From the NCBI GenBank assembly GCA_041494885.1, contig JBGQBO010000004.1, positions 130,277-194,276 on the forward strand: DNA of 64,000 nt. Direction: 5' to 3'. The notes beneath the pieces were generated by a model. That model ran no database searches, was not told the origin of the DNA, and was given only the letters and a program-made list of their open reading frames with translations. Numbering within the stretch: the stretch's first letter is position 1; each line of letters begins with the position of its first letter. The translations under genes were made by a program, and so were the position numbers. This document shows, piece by piece, positions 1 through 9,528 of the stretch. The DNA comes from JAIQFV01 sp041494885 (lineage in GTDB: Bacteria > Acidobacteriota > Terriglobia > JAIQFV01).

Positions 1-1979
1 TCCTCGTCCTTCCATTGATGGCGGGCCAAAGAGTTGTTGATGACCGCGACCTGCACGGTCTGTTCCTTGTCACCCTCCGAGAATGTCCTGCCCTTCAACA
101 TGCGTATTCCCAGCGTCCTGAAATAGTCTGGGCTGGTTGATCGAACATTCGTTTGGGGATCGAGTTTTCCATCCTGAGTAGGACGCCCCTCGATTTGGAA
201 TCGACTTGTGTTCGGGCCCACGATGCGTGACTCCGGGTCCAGGGGAAAACTCGATGAAATCGCCGCCGACATCACCCCCGGCTGGTTCTGGAGCTTTTGC
301 AGGAGCCGCTGCGCGAACTCCCGGGATTGCTGTGCCGTGTTGTATTTTGACCAGTTCAGGTGGAGTCTCATGGTCAAGACCCTTTGAGCGACAAAGCCCG
401 GATCCACTTGCTGGAGTTTAATCAGGCTCCGGATCATCAGTCCTGCCCCGATAAGCAGCATCACCGAGAAGGCAACCTGCGACACAATCAGGACATTGCG
501 TGCTCGCTTCCGTCCTTTTCCTATCGTCGTCTGATTGCTTCCCTCCTTCAGGCCCGTCGATAAGTCTTCTCCCGCACAGACCGATGAGACGGAGCCGAAG
601 ATGATGCTCGTTGCCAGGGCCGCCACCAGAGTGAAAAGCAACACGGGGCCATCGATGTGGATTTCGCGGGCACGGGGGGTCAGTCGGGATGCGAACTCGA
701 CCAGGAGCTTGAGGCTGCCGGAAGCAAATAACAAGCCCAAGGCTCCCGCCAGCACGCCCAGGACCGCGCTCTCGGTGACCAACTGGCGCAACAGGCGGCT
801 CATGTTGGCCCCCAGCGTCGAGCGAATCATGAGTTCGCGCTCCCGACGGGCCATGCGGGCAAGGATGAGGTTGGCCACATTCGCACATGCGATCAGAAGG
901 ACGAACCCCGCCGCCCCCAGCAATACGAGGAGCGTGGGACGCGCCTGATGAGTCAGTTCCTTCTGGAGTGGAATGGAAACGGCACCATAGCCCGACCCTG
1001 AAGGATACGATTTCGGGTATTCCTTCTGAAGCTGTAAGGCAATAGTTTTCAAATCAGCCTTCGACTGCTCCAGCGTGACACCGGGCTTGAGCCTTCCAAA
1101 GACTCGCATCAGGCGCGTGTCACGGTTCGTCTTCGTTTGGGCTGAAGAGCGGAAGGGACATGCCGAAGTCGGCATATACACGTCGTTATCATTGGGGTAC
1201 TGAGGAACAGGCGGCAATACTCCAACCACCGAATGGACCATGTCGTTCATCTCAAACGTCTTGCCGACGATGTCCGGATCACCACCCTGACTTCGCTTCC
1301 AATACTCGTAACTCAAAACCAGAACCGGTGGGGCGCCTGGCTCTTCATCCGAAGGCCGGAAGGTTCGGCCCAGAATCGGCTGCACCCCAAAGAAATCGAA
1401 GAACCCTGCGGACACGACCCCCGTCCGGACTCGCTGGGCTTCACCCCGTCCCAACAATGTGAAGATCATGGTATGGTATTCGACTAGCCCGCTATGGGTG
1501 TGATTCCGGGCGCGATAGTCGGCAATTTCAGGCACGGAGAAAGTAACATCCTGCAATCCGGCCGCTAGGGCTTGCTGCCGAATAACCACAAGTCGATCGC
1601 CCTCCGGATAAGGGAGCGGTTTCAGAAGGATGCCGTGAATCACACTGTAGATCGCCGTGTTCGCCCCGATCCCCAGCGCCAAGGCCAGGATGGCGATGAT
1701 GGTGAAACCGGGATTCTTCCGCATCATGCGAAAAGCGTAGTTTACATCCTGTCGCAGCATGGCAAGATGTTCCCGCGGACCCGTTCTTAACATTCCCACG
1801 ATGGTCTCGCCCCACAGGCGGAGCAATCCGATCTTCCCTGCGGCATGTTCGGTTTCCGCACGTTGTTCCCGAAAGACCTCTTCCATCTCGTTGCCAAAAT
1901 CCTCCCGAAAGTCGCTCGGAAAGATGCGCAGCAATAACCGGAAAATACGACTCGACAGCGACTGGTCCTTGAGGTTCAT
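1..1979 (-). CDS. ADOP-family ABC transporter permease (MacB/FtsX-like), 3' end off the window
   Basis: The minus-strand frame is open from an ATG at 1979 to the left edge, giving about 660 residues of a family usually 800-900 long, so the C-terminus lies outside. The first ~70 residues (MNLKDQSLSSRIFRLLLRIF...) match the soluble prefix that precedes the permease part in PadR-linked acidobacterial permeases. Then come the RQDVNYAFRMMRKNPGFT entry motif, a first membrane helix, a MacB-like periplasmic domain and the FtsX helices (LLIACANVANLILARM). No ATPase gene is adjacent, as is usual for this family, so its partner is unknown. It starts 17 nt after the padR gene and is probably cotranscribed with it. 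The substrate cannot be deduced. Translation of the last bases (VAVINNSLAR) confirms the frame stays intact to the edge. Confidence 0.88.
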   Translation of the reverse strand, partial: MNLKDQSLSSRIFRLLLRIFPSDFREDFGNEMEEVFREQRAETEHAAGKIGLLRLWGETIVGMLRTGPREHLAMLRQDVNYAFRMMRKNPGFTIIAILALALGIGANTAIYSVIHGILLKPLPYPEGDRLVVIRQQALAAGLQDVTFSVPEIADYRARNHTHSGLVEYHTMIFTLLGRGEAQRVRTGVVSAGFFDFFGVQPILGRTFRPSDEEPGAPPVLVLSYEYWKRSQGGDPDIVGKTFEMNDMVHSVVGVLPPVPQYPNDNDVYMPTSACPFRSSAQTKTNRDTRLMRVFGRLKPGVTLEQSKADLKTIALQLQKEYPKSYPSGSGYGAVSIPLQKELTHQARPTLLVLLGAAGFVLLIACANVANLILARMARRERELMIRSTLGANMSRLLRQLVTESAVLGVLAGALGLLFASGSLKLLVEFASRLTPRAREIHIDGPVLLFTLVAALATSIIFGSVSSVCAGEDLSTGLKEGSNQTTIGKGRKRARNVLIVSQVAFSVMLLIGAGLMIRSLIKLQQVDPGFVAQRVLTMRLHLNWSKYNTAQQSREFAQRLLQKLQNQPGVMSAAISSSFPLDPESRIVGPNTSRFQIEGRPTQDGKLDPQTNVRSTSPDYFRTLGIRMLKGRTFSEGDKEQTVQVAVINNSLARHQWKDE

Positions 1980-1996
1980 ACTTTTGCTCCCTGCCT

Positions 1997-2365
1997 TCAT
2001 GCCGGTTTTAGTTTTTTCAATAAACGCTTCACACGAGCCACCGCGATGAGTTCTTCCATCCGTTCGGCCTCTGCCACAGCGACCTGCCGTCCCCAGTCGG
2101 TGAGCCGATAGTAACGCCGCCGGGCGTCGTCATGCTCGCGAGCGGGCCGGGGCCGGCACTCCTCGATCATGCCCTCGGCGAGCAGGCGCTTGATGATTCC
2201 ATACAGCGTACCGGCACTCAGCGCGACCTCGCCACGTGCCTGTTCGGCGACCTCCTTCAGAATGGCATACCCATGCTTGTCGCCGTCTGCAAGCGACAAC
2301 AACACCTGGAACATGGCTGGGGTCAAAGGCAAAGGCGGATCGCTTACCTCATCTCGCGGGTTCAT
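1997..2365 (-). CDS. PadR-family transcriptional regulator
   Basis: This 122-residue protein has the PadR winged helix: the LSLADGDKHGYAILKEV helix, the SAGTLYGIIKRLL recognition region and the wing RRRYYRLTDWGRQ. A short helical tail follows, as in the small PadR subfamily used for dimerisation. In Acidobacteriota such genes sit directly upstream of ADOP permeases and repress the pair; here the permease begins 17 nt downstream. A start-proximal AAAGAAAGGG serves as ribosome-binding site. The promoter just upstream overlaps an inverted repeat suited to autoregulation. The ligand is unknown. Confidence 0.9.
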   Translation of the reverse strand: MNPRDEVSDPPLPLTPAMFQVLLSLADGDKHGYAILKEVAEQARGEVALSAGTLYGIIKRLLAEGMIEECRPRPAREHDDARRRYYRLTDWGRQVAVAEAERMEELIAVARVKRLLKKLKPA

Positions 2366-2397
2366 AGAACCCTTTCTTTAAATGATGGAATGAATTG

Positions 2398-2441
2398 CTA
2401 TATCGAAAGCGACTATAGCGTGTGCCGATATAGTGTGTCAA
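2398..2441 (-). promoter_or_regulatory. padR-permease promoter overlapped by a PadR-type operator
   Basis: On the minus strand a TTGACA -35 (2441-2436) is followed after 18 nt by TATAGT (2417-2412). The perfect inverted repeat CTATATCG (2398-2405) / CGATATAG (2426-2433) straddles the -10, with a palindromic CTATAG between the arms. AT-rich inverted repeats of this sort are typical PadR operators. Binding would block RNA polymerase, so negative autoregulation is inferred. Confidence 0.7.
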
Positions 2442-3052
2442 GCAAAAAAACCAGCAAATCTGCTGTTGGCGACCTTTGCGGACAAGGATTGTGAGCCCAA
2501 TTCGAAGACAGACACAGATCGCCCTCGCCCCGAGTTGACATTCTCTGGGGTTGTTGTGACTCGCAGACAAGCCGGGTTCGAAAGGAATACAGAATTTGCG
2601 TAAGGGGGGCTCCGAGTTCGTCTCTCCGGCATATAAAGGTCTGCGCCGGGGTTTGAACTAAATCTCTGAAAAGATGAAACCTCCTTAAGGTTTGATCGGT
2701 ATTAGGGATTGCGCGAGAAATCAACAGGGCCGAAGCCTCTCAGTCGGAGAGCATCCCTGAGATGCGCGCTATTCCTTGAACCGGGTCATATTTCAGCTAT
2801 CATCACAGCCGCCCTGGATTGTCAATCAAGAGGCTCTCATTCGTGACGGGGGAGATAAGGGGCAGGCTGGGACAGTTCTGCTTCCTGGGAACCATCCTGA
2901 CGGTGACTTAAAAATTCATGAATGATATCCTTTATCCACTCGTGAAAATGTCCCCTCCAGGATTTGGCAAAACGCATCCCAATGAGGGTACTTGAAGAAC
3001 GCCCTCATGCAATCTCAGAGGCCATCAAGCCTTTGAAAGCGAAAGGAGTCTC
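2442..3052. other. Intergenic stretch, no gene recognised
   Basis: About 600 bases between the padR promoter and the serine hydrolase. The short open frames here show no protein-like composition or recognisable motif. The only functional element seen is the GAAAGGAG ribosome-binding site just before the ATG at 3053. Confidence 0.6.
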
Positions 3053-5131
3053 ATGAAGAGGTGTCTCATCATCCCGCTACTTCTCTGCATAGCATCGTCT
3101 TCCCTGTCTTCACAGGCCGTTAAACAAAAACCCTCTCAAGATGCCGCTTCATACGCAGACACTCGGCGAATCGCCCGTCTGGAGACTGCCATCGAAGGGC
3201 TTCGAGAGGACCTGAAGATTCCCGCGCTTTCGGCGGCTATTGTTAAAGACCAACAAGTGTTGTGGTCAAAGGGATTTGGCTTTGCAGACGCAGAAAACAA
3301 GATCCCGGCAACGGCTCATACCTCTTACCATCTCGCGTCGCTGACCAAAACCTTTGCGTCCACCCTCCTGATGCAGTTAGTCCAGGAGGGGAAGGTAAGC
3401 TTGGATGATCCCGTGTCCAAATACGGCATCACCCTCGAAAGCAGTGGGGTGATCCGCGTCAAACACTTGTTTTCTCATACCTCGGAGGGAAATCCCGGAG
3501 AGCAGTACCGATACAACGGGAACCGCTTCTCGGAATTGGACAAGGTCATTCAGAAGGCCACGGGAAAGTCCTTTGCGGAACTCTTGATCACAAACATTCT
3601 CAATCCATTGGGAATGACGGAGACCGCACCCAACGTCCCTCCCATTGTCGATACAAGATCACCTCCCGGTGTATCCCCGGCCCTTGAAGAAGAGGTGAAG
3701 GTTGCCGTGATGGACCTCATTCAGGGTTTGAACACTGAAAACTTCGGTCAAGTCGAAAAAAGCCTTGCGCCGCAACAAAACGCCTTTCGAGGCGATGGGA
3801 GCTTCTTAACCCTTTATGCCGATCCGCAGGAGCTTCGAAATCGTCAGAGCCAGGGCATCAAACTCAATTTCCAGGTCTCCAATTTGCAGGTGGGAGTTTA
3901 TGGAGAAACGGCATTGGCGACATTTTACAGTTCACTGGCTGTAGCGTTTCCCGATGGAACCCGTCAGGGCAACGGACCCTGGCGAATGTCGATGGTTTGG
4001 AACAAGCGGGACGGCACCTGGAAGTTGGTTCATACACACCAGTCGGCCTTAAGTGTCCCACTCGTCACAGAAGATCAAGTGAGGCGCTTCGACTCTGTTT
4101 CAAAATCTCTGGCTCAACCCTACGACCTGGACCCCGCCTTTAAGATCAGAAGATCCTCGTACCCTACCACCTTTAGTACAGCCGCCGGTTTGATTTCCTC
4201 GGTTTTGGACATGGCGAAATACGACATCGCCATCGATCACAACCGCTTTCTGACGAGAGAAACCCAACTGCTGGCATTTACTCCAACAATCTCTACCAAG
4301 GGTGAAACTCTGCCCTATGGGCTGGGCTGGTTTACGCAGGACTACAAAGGGACCAAACTGATATGGCACTATGGGTACTGGAACTGCAACTCTTCCCTTA
4401 TTTTGAAAGTCCCCGCTCGAAACATCACTTTCATTGCGATGGCGAACACAAACAATCTCAGTCGGCCCACGGACCTCGGGGCCGGGGATGTGCTCCATTC
4501 GCCAATCGGAATGGCCTTCCTCAAGACCTTTGTCTTTCCTGAACTGTTTGGCGAGGACTTGCCCGATATTGACTGGAAAGCCCCTTCCGCGGAATTAAGA
4601 ACGCGCATGAGAGCATTGACCAACAAACCTTATACCGATATTTATTCAAGGGAGTTGATCAATCAGGCTTCGGTGTACTCAAGCGTCGGGAAGCAGCTGG
4701 ATGCATCGCGCCTCTACGGGGTTTACGGAGAGTTGTATTCCAAGGGTCTGCCGGATGGTCTGTCAGCCAGGTCCGCGCTCGCCGAAATCACCCGGGTCGG
4801 TGATAACGAAGATCGGTCCGTTCCATTTGAGTTGCAACAAAAGCAGAAGGTCCGCGTTTTCGCCCTGGGAGAGGCTGGGGACGAGAACATGGCCGACTTT
4901 GGCTGGATCGAAAAGGCAGAAACGGGTGAGACAATTTGGAAAATGGTCCAGGCAGAGACCGTTCTAGCCGGTGGTGCTCAAAAAAATCGGAAGGTGGATC
5001 TCACCATTGAGCTGCCGGCTGGCAAATATAAACTTCGCTACAAGTCTGACGACTCACATTCCTTTGATCGATGGAACAGCACTCCCCCCGATATCTACTT
5101 CTGGGGGATTGCACTTTACATCAACGAATGA
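3053..5131 (+). CDS. Secreted serine hydrolase (class C beta-lactamase-like) with inserted NTF2/SnoaL-like domain
   Basis: This 692-residue protein begins with a signal peptide (MKRCLIIPLLLCIASSSLSS). The beta-lactamase/transpeptidase fold shows the S96-L-T-K99 nucleophile motif, a YNGN box near 154-157 and a late W-H-Y-G in place of KTG. Between these, residues ~211-335 read as a separate alpha+beta domain of the NTF2/SnoaL type (VAVMDLIQGLNTENFGQV... RMSMVWNKRDGTWKLVHTH), after which the hydrolase fold resumes. Residues ~560-692 form a beta-sandwich-like tail (DFGWIEKAETGETIWKM... SHSFDRWN... WGIALY). The family includes esterases, D-aminopeptidases and penicillin-binding-like proteins; the substrate cannot be assigned. 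It stands alone with a good Shine-Dalgarno. Domain boundaries are estimates. Confidence 0.85.
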   Translation: MKRCLIIPLLLCIASSSLSSQAVKQKPSQDAASYADTRRIARLETAIEGLREDLKIPALSAAIVKDQQVLWSKGFGFADAENKIPATAHTSYHLASLTKTFASTLLMQLVQEGKVSLDDPVSKYGITLESSGVIRVKHLFSHTSEGNPGEQYRYNGNRFSELDKVIQKATGKSFAELLITNILNPLGMTETAPNVPPIVDTRSPPGVSPALEEEVKVAVMDLIQGLNTENFGQVEKSLAPQQNAFRGDGSFLTLYADPQELRNRQSQGIKLNFQVSNLQVGVYGETALATFYSSLAVAFPDGTRQGNGPWRMSMVWNKRDGTWKLVHTHQSALSVPLVTEDQVRRFDSVSKSLAQPYDLDPAFKIRRSSYPTTFSTAAGLISSVLDMAKYDIAIDHNRFLTRETQLLAFTPTISTKGETLPYGLGWFTQDYKGTKLIWHYGYWNCNSSLILKVPARNITFIAMANTNNLSRPTDLGAGDVLHSPIGMAFLKTFVFPELFGEDLPDIDWKAPSAELRTRMRALTNKPYTDIYSRELINQASVYSSVGKQLDASRLYGVYGELYSKGLPDGLSARSALAEITRVGDNEDRSVPFELQQKQKVRVFALGEAGDENMADFGWIEKAETGETIWKMVQAETVLAGGAQKNRKVDLTIELPAGKYKLRYKSDDSHSFDRWNSTPPDIYFWGIALYINE

Positions 5132-5315
5132 ATCGGGATGGGTGCAGTGACTTCCATTCGAACCTTGGGTGTGGACAGACCTTGCGGCCGCTGGCTTGCC
5201 GACCCGATCACGAAATTGCAGCCATTTGGGAAAGGTGTTCGCATCACACGCGCGGGCCGGCACATGTTTAGTGCTCCCTCATTGTTCTGGCCGGCCCTCC
5301 CTGCTCTCCTCAGCC

Positions 5316-6227
5316 CTAAAGGTTTTTCTTGAAGAATGCCAGCATTGCAGGCCAGGCCTGTTGAGCAGCCTTCAGATTGGCCCCGTCCTTCCCGCTCTGT
5401 GCCCGGAGGAACCCATGGCCGGCACCTTCATAAATGTGAGGATCATATCCCTTCCCAAGTTTCTGCATCTCGGCCCTGGTGGGCTCCACTGTGGCGGTCA
5501 CGCGCGCATCATCCCCCCCATAGAATCCTGCCACGGGCGCCTTGATCCTTGCAAGACCGCCAGCATCCGGAGGGGTGCCGTAGTACACCGCGGCGGCATT
5601 GAGATCAGCCTGTGCAGCGGCATATGAAAAACTCGCTGACCCTCCCCAACAAAACCCTACCGTGGCACTCCTCCCATTCGCAGCGGGCAGGTGGATGGCA
5701 TAGGTCCGCACCGCATTCAATCGAGCAATCGTCTCTTCGGGCGTCAGGGACCTGATCAGCTTCACCACGTCGTCGCGGCTTCCCACCGAATCCGTTCCGC
5801 CACCGCCAGGGCCTTTTCCGGATAAGAGATCAGGCGCCACTGCAATGTATCCTTCAGAGGCTAACTGATCCGCTACAGCGCGGATCCAATCCGAAAGGCC
5901 AAAAATCTCGTGGATCACGACGACCACGGGTGCCTTGTCCTTTCGCTCCGGATACACGACCCAGCTCCGTACCTTTTGGTCGCTTCCTGTAACCTTCACA
6001 TCCACATATTCCCCATGGCGGGGTGATTTTTCAAGGGCCATTTTGGCCTGCTCCTCCCCTGCCGGCAACTTCTCATCTCGTGCCGCCGCCTGAGTCGTCT
6101 GCGATGCCCCCATTTGTTCGGCCCCTGCTGGGTGAACATGTTCCTGACCAAATATGCCGGGCGATCCTGAACACAAGATCAACCCTGCCATCATAAAACC
6201 AAGTAACTTAGCTACCGAATATCCCAT
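5316..6227 (-). CDS. Dienelactone hydrolase family protein, exported
   Basis: An alpha/beta hydrolase of 303 residues with a probable signal peptide (VAKLLGFMMAGLILCSGSPG). The dienelactone hydrolase set is complete: Glu107 in VIHEIFGL, nucleophile Cys193 in GFCWGG, Asp in GGDD (239-240) and His271 in GAGHGF. The family hydrolyses lactones and esters, classically in chloroaromatic catabolism, but periplasmic members are common and their substrates are mostly unknown. It is transcribed away from its upstream neighbour and has no obvious operon partner. A 9-bp hairpin lies upstream of the start. Confidence 0.9.
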   Translation of the reverse strand: MGYSVAKLLGFMMAGLILCSGSPGIFGQEHVHPAGAEQMGASQTTQAAARDEKLPAGEEQAKMALEKSPRHGEYVDVKVTGSDQKVRSWVVYPERKDKAPVVVVIHEIFGLSDWIRAVADQLASEGYIAVAPDLLSGKGPGGGGTDSVGSRDDVVKLIRSLTPEETIARLNAVRTYAIHLPAANGRSATVGFCWGGSASFSYAAAQADLNAAAVYYGTPPDAGGLARIKAPVAGFYGGDDARVTATVEPTRAEMQKLGKGYDPHIYEGAGHGFLRAQSGKDGANLKAAQQAWPAMLAFFKKNL

Positions 6228-6275
6228 TTGAACCTCCGTGTTTTAGTTTAGATATTCTCACGTCTCGAATCTGTG

Positions 6276-6300
6276 GATTCCTGCGTTCCCTGCAGGAATC
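6276..6300. repeat. Perfect 9-bp hairpin in the divergent intergenic region
   Basis: GATTCCTGC (6276-6284) and GCAGGAATC (6292-6300) form a perfect stem with a 7-nt loop. There is no T-run on either side, so it is not a standard terminator. It could be a protein-binding palindrome or a dispersed repeat. Confidence 0.45.
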
Positions 6301-6547
6301 TCCCAAGTGCCCTGCTTGAGCTTTAGAGGATTGCATCCCCTGCCGCCGCATGCTTGTCGGCACAGGATCAGACTTGTTGTGAAGCTGAAACGGGATTCTA
6401 ACATGGAGGCAGAGTTATTGAGTATCCGGACGTGCCCCGACACAAAGAGTGATTGAGTACAATTTCATGTTGCAATCACGACCAACAGCCCGTAGGATTC
6501 ATGCGCTCTCCTGAAGTTTTCCAATCAAGCGAGATTCCCTGGTGACA

Positions 6548-8029
6548 ATGCAAGGCATTCCTCAACCCTACTGGCGCATCGTGTTTATTGTGCTGCTTGG
6601 CGGTATTCTTCTCATTCCCATCTGGCTGGTTGAGTTTCCTCCACTGCTCGATTATCCCAACCATCTTGCCCAAACATTTGTACTCAGCCATCTGAATGAT
6701 CCGAACTTTCATTTCTCGGAGTTTTACGGCAAGGAATGGCACTTTTATCCTTATCTGACCATGAACGCCTTCCTGATGGGCATGCAACAAATCATTCCGC
6801 TGGAACTGGCGGGTCGCCTCTTTTTGAGCCTATGCGCGCTGGCCCTACCCCTTTGTATCTGGTTCTTCTTGCGCCACGCCAATCCGGGGAATGATCTGCT
6901 GTCTTTCTGGTCGCTGCTGCTCTCTTATAATGTCTTTTTCTTATACGGGTATTTGAATTTCTATCTGGGCGTGGCGCTGTCCTTCCTGGCGCTGGGTCTA
7001 TGGATCCGCTATCTAGCCCGGCCCGGTCTATTCCGCTGGGTGCTCTCGTTCGCCGCAGTCACTGGAGTGTATGCCACCCATCTCTTCTCGTTCGCGATTG
7101 TGGGCACTGTAATGACAACGTACCTCCTGTGGAAGCGCGCGTCATGGCGGCAATTCGCGCTTTCGTGGCTTTTGTTCCTCCCGGGGTGTCTCTTCTACAT
7201 CAGGATCCCTATGGGAATAGGGGCCGCCCACGATCTCACTTTTGCGAGTGTCGGAGACAAACTGGATTGGCTGACCGGTTTTCTTCGTGGCTATTCTCCG
7301 TCGATCGACCGGTTCACACTGATCATTCTGTTGATATGCGCACTGCTGGCGTGGTGGAGGAACCCCGAGTTCAAGTGGAATTATGAATGGGCCATGGTCG
7401 CCGGCATTCTGTTTGTCTTGTTCTGGGCACTTCCCGTGGGTCTTGGGGAGGGCTGGGACATTTATCCGCGAGTCCTGCCCATCCTGTTTGTCGCACTCCT
7501 CTCCGTCGCTCACATCGGCAGGCGCGCTCGCTGGTTACTGCTGGTGCCCTTGCTGCTGTTCTTTATACGGATCGTGGACATAAGCGAGCACTTTCTGTCG
7601 GAGCGACCTGCCCTGGCAGTCCTTGCACAGTCGTTCGAGGTCATCCCAAAGAATGCTCGAGTCCTACCCATCATTGACGGTTCAGGTGATGAACCGCTTC
7701 AGCGGCCCTATTATCATTTCTGGGCGTACGGAACAATCCGGCGGGGCTGGCTGCTGCCAAACCTCCTGAGCGTGCCGGGTATGGCGGCCCTGCGATTTAA
7801 GAGCGGAATCTATCGGCCCGACCTCTCTTGGGACTTGGATTACTCCAATCCACCTGACTGGCAAAAGGTGCGTGATAACTACGAATATGTCTGGGCTTAC
7901 AACGTTCCTCGCTTTGCATCCGGACTGGACTCAATCGGCACCGTGATTTTTGAAGAAGACGACCTTAAGTTGTATCGACTTAATAAATCCACATCAGTTA
8001 CAGAACAGGCTTCAACCCTCAAGCCCTAG
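6548..8029 (+). CDS. Multi-pass membrane protein, GT-C-like
   Basis: A ~493-residue protein dominated by roughly ten hydrophobic helices, beginning with YWRIVFIVLLGGILLIPIWL. After the first helix comes a long extracytoplasmic loop with an acidic, aromatic stretch (LLDYPNHLAQTFVLSH... FYGKEWHFYPYLTMN). The last ~100 residues are soluble and end in a short beta-rich region. The plan of an early acidic loop, many helices and a C-terminal soluble part resembles GT-C polyprenyl-phosphate-dependent glycosyltransferases and their uncharacterised relatives, but no signature proves it. ATG at 6548 is preferred; GTG at 6542 in the same frame is possible. No operon partner is present. Confidence 0.7.
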   Translation: MQGIPQPYWRIVFIVLLGGILLIPIWLVEFPPLLDYPNHLAQTFVLSHLNDPNFHFSEFYGKEWHFYPYLTMNAFLMGMQQIIPLELAGRLFLSLCALALPLCIWFFLRHANPGNDLLSFWSLLLSYNVFFLYGYLNFYLGVALSFLALGLWIRYLARPGLFRWVLSFAAVTGVYATHLFSFAIVGTVMTTYLLWKRASWRQFALSWLLFLPGCLFYIRIPMGIGAAHDLTFASVGDKLDWLTGFLRGYSPSIDRFTLIILLICALLAWWRNPEFKWNYEWAMVAGILFVLFWALPVGLGEGWDIYPRVLPILFVALLSVAHIGRRARWLLLVPLLLFFIRIVDISEHFLSERPALAVLAQSFEVIPKNARVLPIIDGSGDEPLQRPYYHFWAYGTIRRGWLLPNLLSVPGMAALRFKSGIYRPDLSWDLDYSNPPDWQKVRDNYEYVWAYNVPRFASGLDSIGTVIFEEDDLKLYRLNKSTSVTEQASTLKP

Positions 8030-8344
8030 GTCGTGACGGCCTTGTTGATGAGTCCGCACCCGTCCTTCGCTTTCGAAGCGGGCAAGCCAAATTCACTCCT
8101 GGAATTGGATTCTACCTTTCTAAACCTGTTCGGAAAAGTCCACGTTTTCATAGCAATACTGCCGTATTCAGAAGTCGGAGGAGGAACGTCGAATAGAAAA
8201 TCCTCAGTCCAAGAAGTCAACATCCCTGAGAGTGTCCTTCTCTGGACTTCTCAACGCTGAGTTCTGGCTACCCTCTCCAAGACAACAGTTTCTTGTTTGA
8301 AGCAGCGAGGCATCAACTTCGAATGTCTGTGGCTGGAATTAAGT
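8030..8344. other. Convergent intergenic region, nothing recognised
   Basis: This stretch separates two convergent genes. No convincing ORF, RNA or T-tailed hairpin was seen. Confidence 0.5.
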
Positions 8345-9355
8345 TTAATAGTAGTGACCGGCATAGGGCGGGTCGATGACTTTGTCCGTCTTACCGGCAG
8401 CGTGACAGAAGGCCGAGAACATGCATCGGTTCCGGTAGGTGTCCATTTTCTTATATGGGCTCGGTAGACCACAGTTTCCTCCGCAATCAGAGCAATGAGT
8501 TTCGCCCGATGCCCGGGGACAACAGTTCCTGAAAACATTCCAAAACAACGAATGAATGACAGGCACACTTAATCCCGTTTGATTACTGATGAAGCTGTTG
8601 ACTCCCTGTATCTTTGACCTGATCTCGCAATCTTCGTCGTCCGTCAGAGTGAGTCCCCTCTGCACCTTGGAGGCAAGCCCAGGATCCTGAACCAAGATCG
8701 TTCCCATCCGGAGATGGCCTCTCATCTCATGGTAATCAACGGGCGAAAGCAGATGTTCAGGATCTCGTATCACCCAGCCCAATTCGTTCTCCATGAGCGC
8801 GAGAAAGAGGTGGGCCTTTTTCATGACCGGATCCTTGTATGCTTCGAATGTCTTCAAGAAGACCAGGAACCCTGATTCCCCACCGATGAAGCCATGACAT
8901 TCATTGAAAGGTTCCTTGACGTTGTGGCATCCGGATTTCCTTAATCTATCACCGGCGTCGTTCAGAAGAAAGGCTCGTTCATTGACCCGGTTCAACGTCT
9001 TTCCAAAGACCGGGTCATCGAACAACTCAGACAAATCTGCCGGCCTGAGGACCCTCCAATATTCGGGGGTTGCCCACTCAGCGTCCTGACGGACCTTCTC
9101 TAGAAACCTTTCCTTCAGGTAATCCCATCCGGCCTTCTTTACATTGCCGACAACACCTTCGAGGCGTCTCTCACCCAGTGGACTTGTCTGATGGCAGATC
9201 GAAACAAGGGCAAAATAACTGTTGGCGAGGAGCATTGCTTCTTTCCAGTGAACAGAAGCGTGATTCGTCCGATCGTATTCTGAGCGGAGACTGCAAGCTC
9301 TGAGCGTCTCGACCAGTTTCGAGACCTGTGAATAATCGGTAACGACCCGTTCCAT
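8345..9355 (-). CDS. Cys-rich protein with an endonuclease III-like iron-sulfur loop (tentative)
   Basis: A 336-residue soluble protein, mostly helical. Two features suggest a distant relation to HhH-GPD glycosylases. The first is LSPVDYHEMRGHLRMG, which resembles the VDxHxxR segment after the helix-hairpin-helix. The second is a C-terminal cluster CCPRASGETHCSDCGGNC followed by NRCMFSAFCHA, comparable to the four-Cys loop that binds a 4Fe-4S cluster. A canonical helix-hairpin-helix with catalytic lysine was not seen, so enzymatic activity is not claimed. The gene is monocistronic and convergent with its left neighbour. It could equally be a metal-binding protein of an unnamed family. Confidence 0.6.
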   Translation of the reverse strand: MERVVTDYSQVSKLVETLRACSLRSEYDRTNHASVHWKEAMLLANSYFALVSICHQTSPLGERRLEGVVGNVKKAGWDYLKERFLEKVRQDAEWATPEYWRVLRPADLSELFDDPVFGKTLNRVNERAFLLNDAGDRLRKSGCHNVKEPFNECHGFIGGESGFLVFLKTFEAYKDPVMKKAHLFLALMENELGWVIRDPEHLLSPVDYHEMRGHLRMGTILVQDPGLASKVQRGLTLTDDEDCEIRSKIQGVNSFISNQTGLSVPVIHSLFWNVFRNCCPRASGETHCSDCGGNCGLPSPYKKMDTYRNRCMFSAFCHAAGKTDKVIDPPYAGHYY

Positions 9356-9528
9356 GGGTTCCTTCGCCCTCAGCCATCTAGCGTGGGTGCAGGTGCCGGA
9401 ATCTTAACAGATCTTGCCTTGCAACCGGCAGTCTAATGAAACCGCCAAACGTCGTGTTGATGTATTATTTTGTCCACAGTAGAATGCACCAAAGATGGCA
9501 TGTCAGCAGTAAAAAAAAGGAGGCAACA

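Noticed and set aside
418..1815. Possible frameshifts in the left-edge permease, because short minus-strand ORFs appear in other frames
   Set aside because: The frame from 1979 translates without stops to the window edge with family-like residues throughout the parts checked, so the other frames are shadows.
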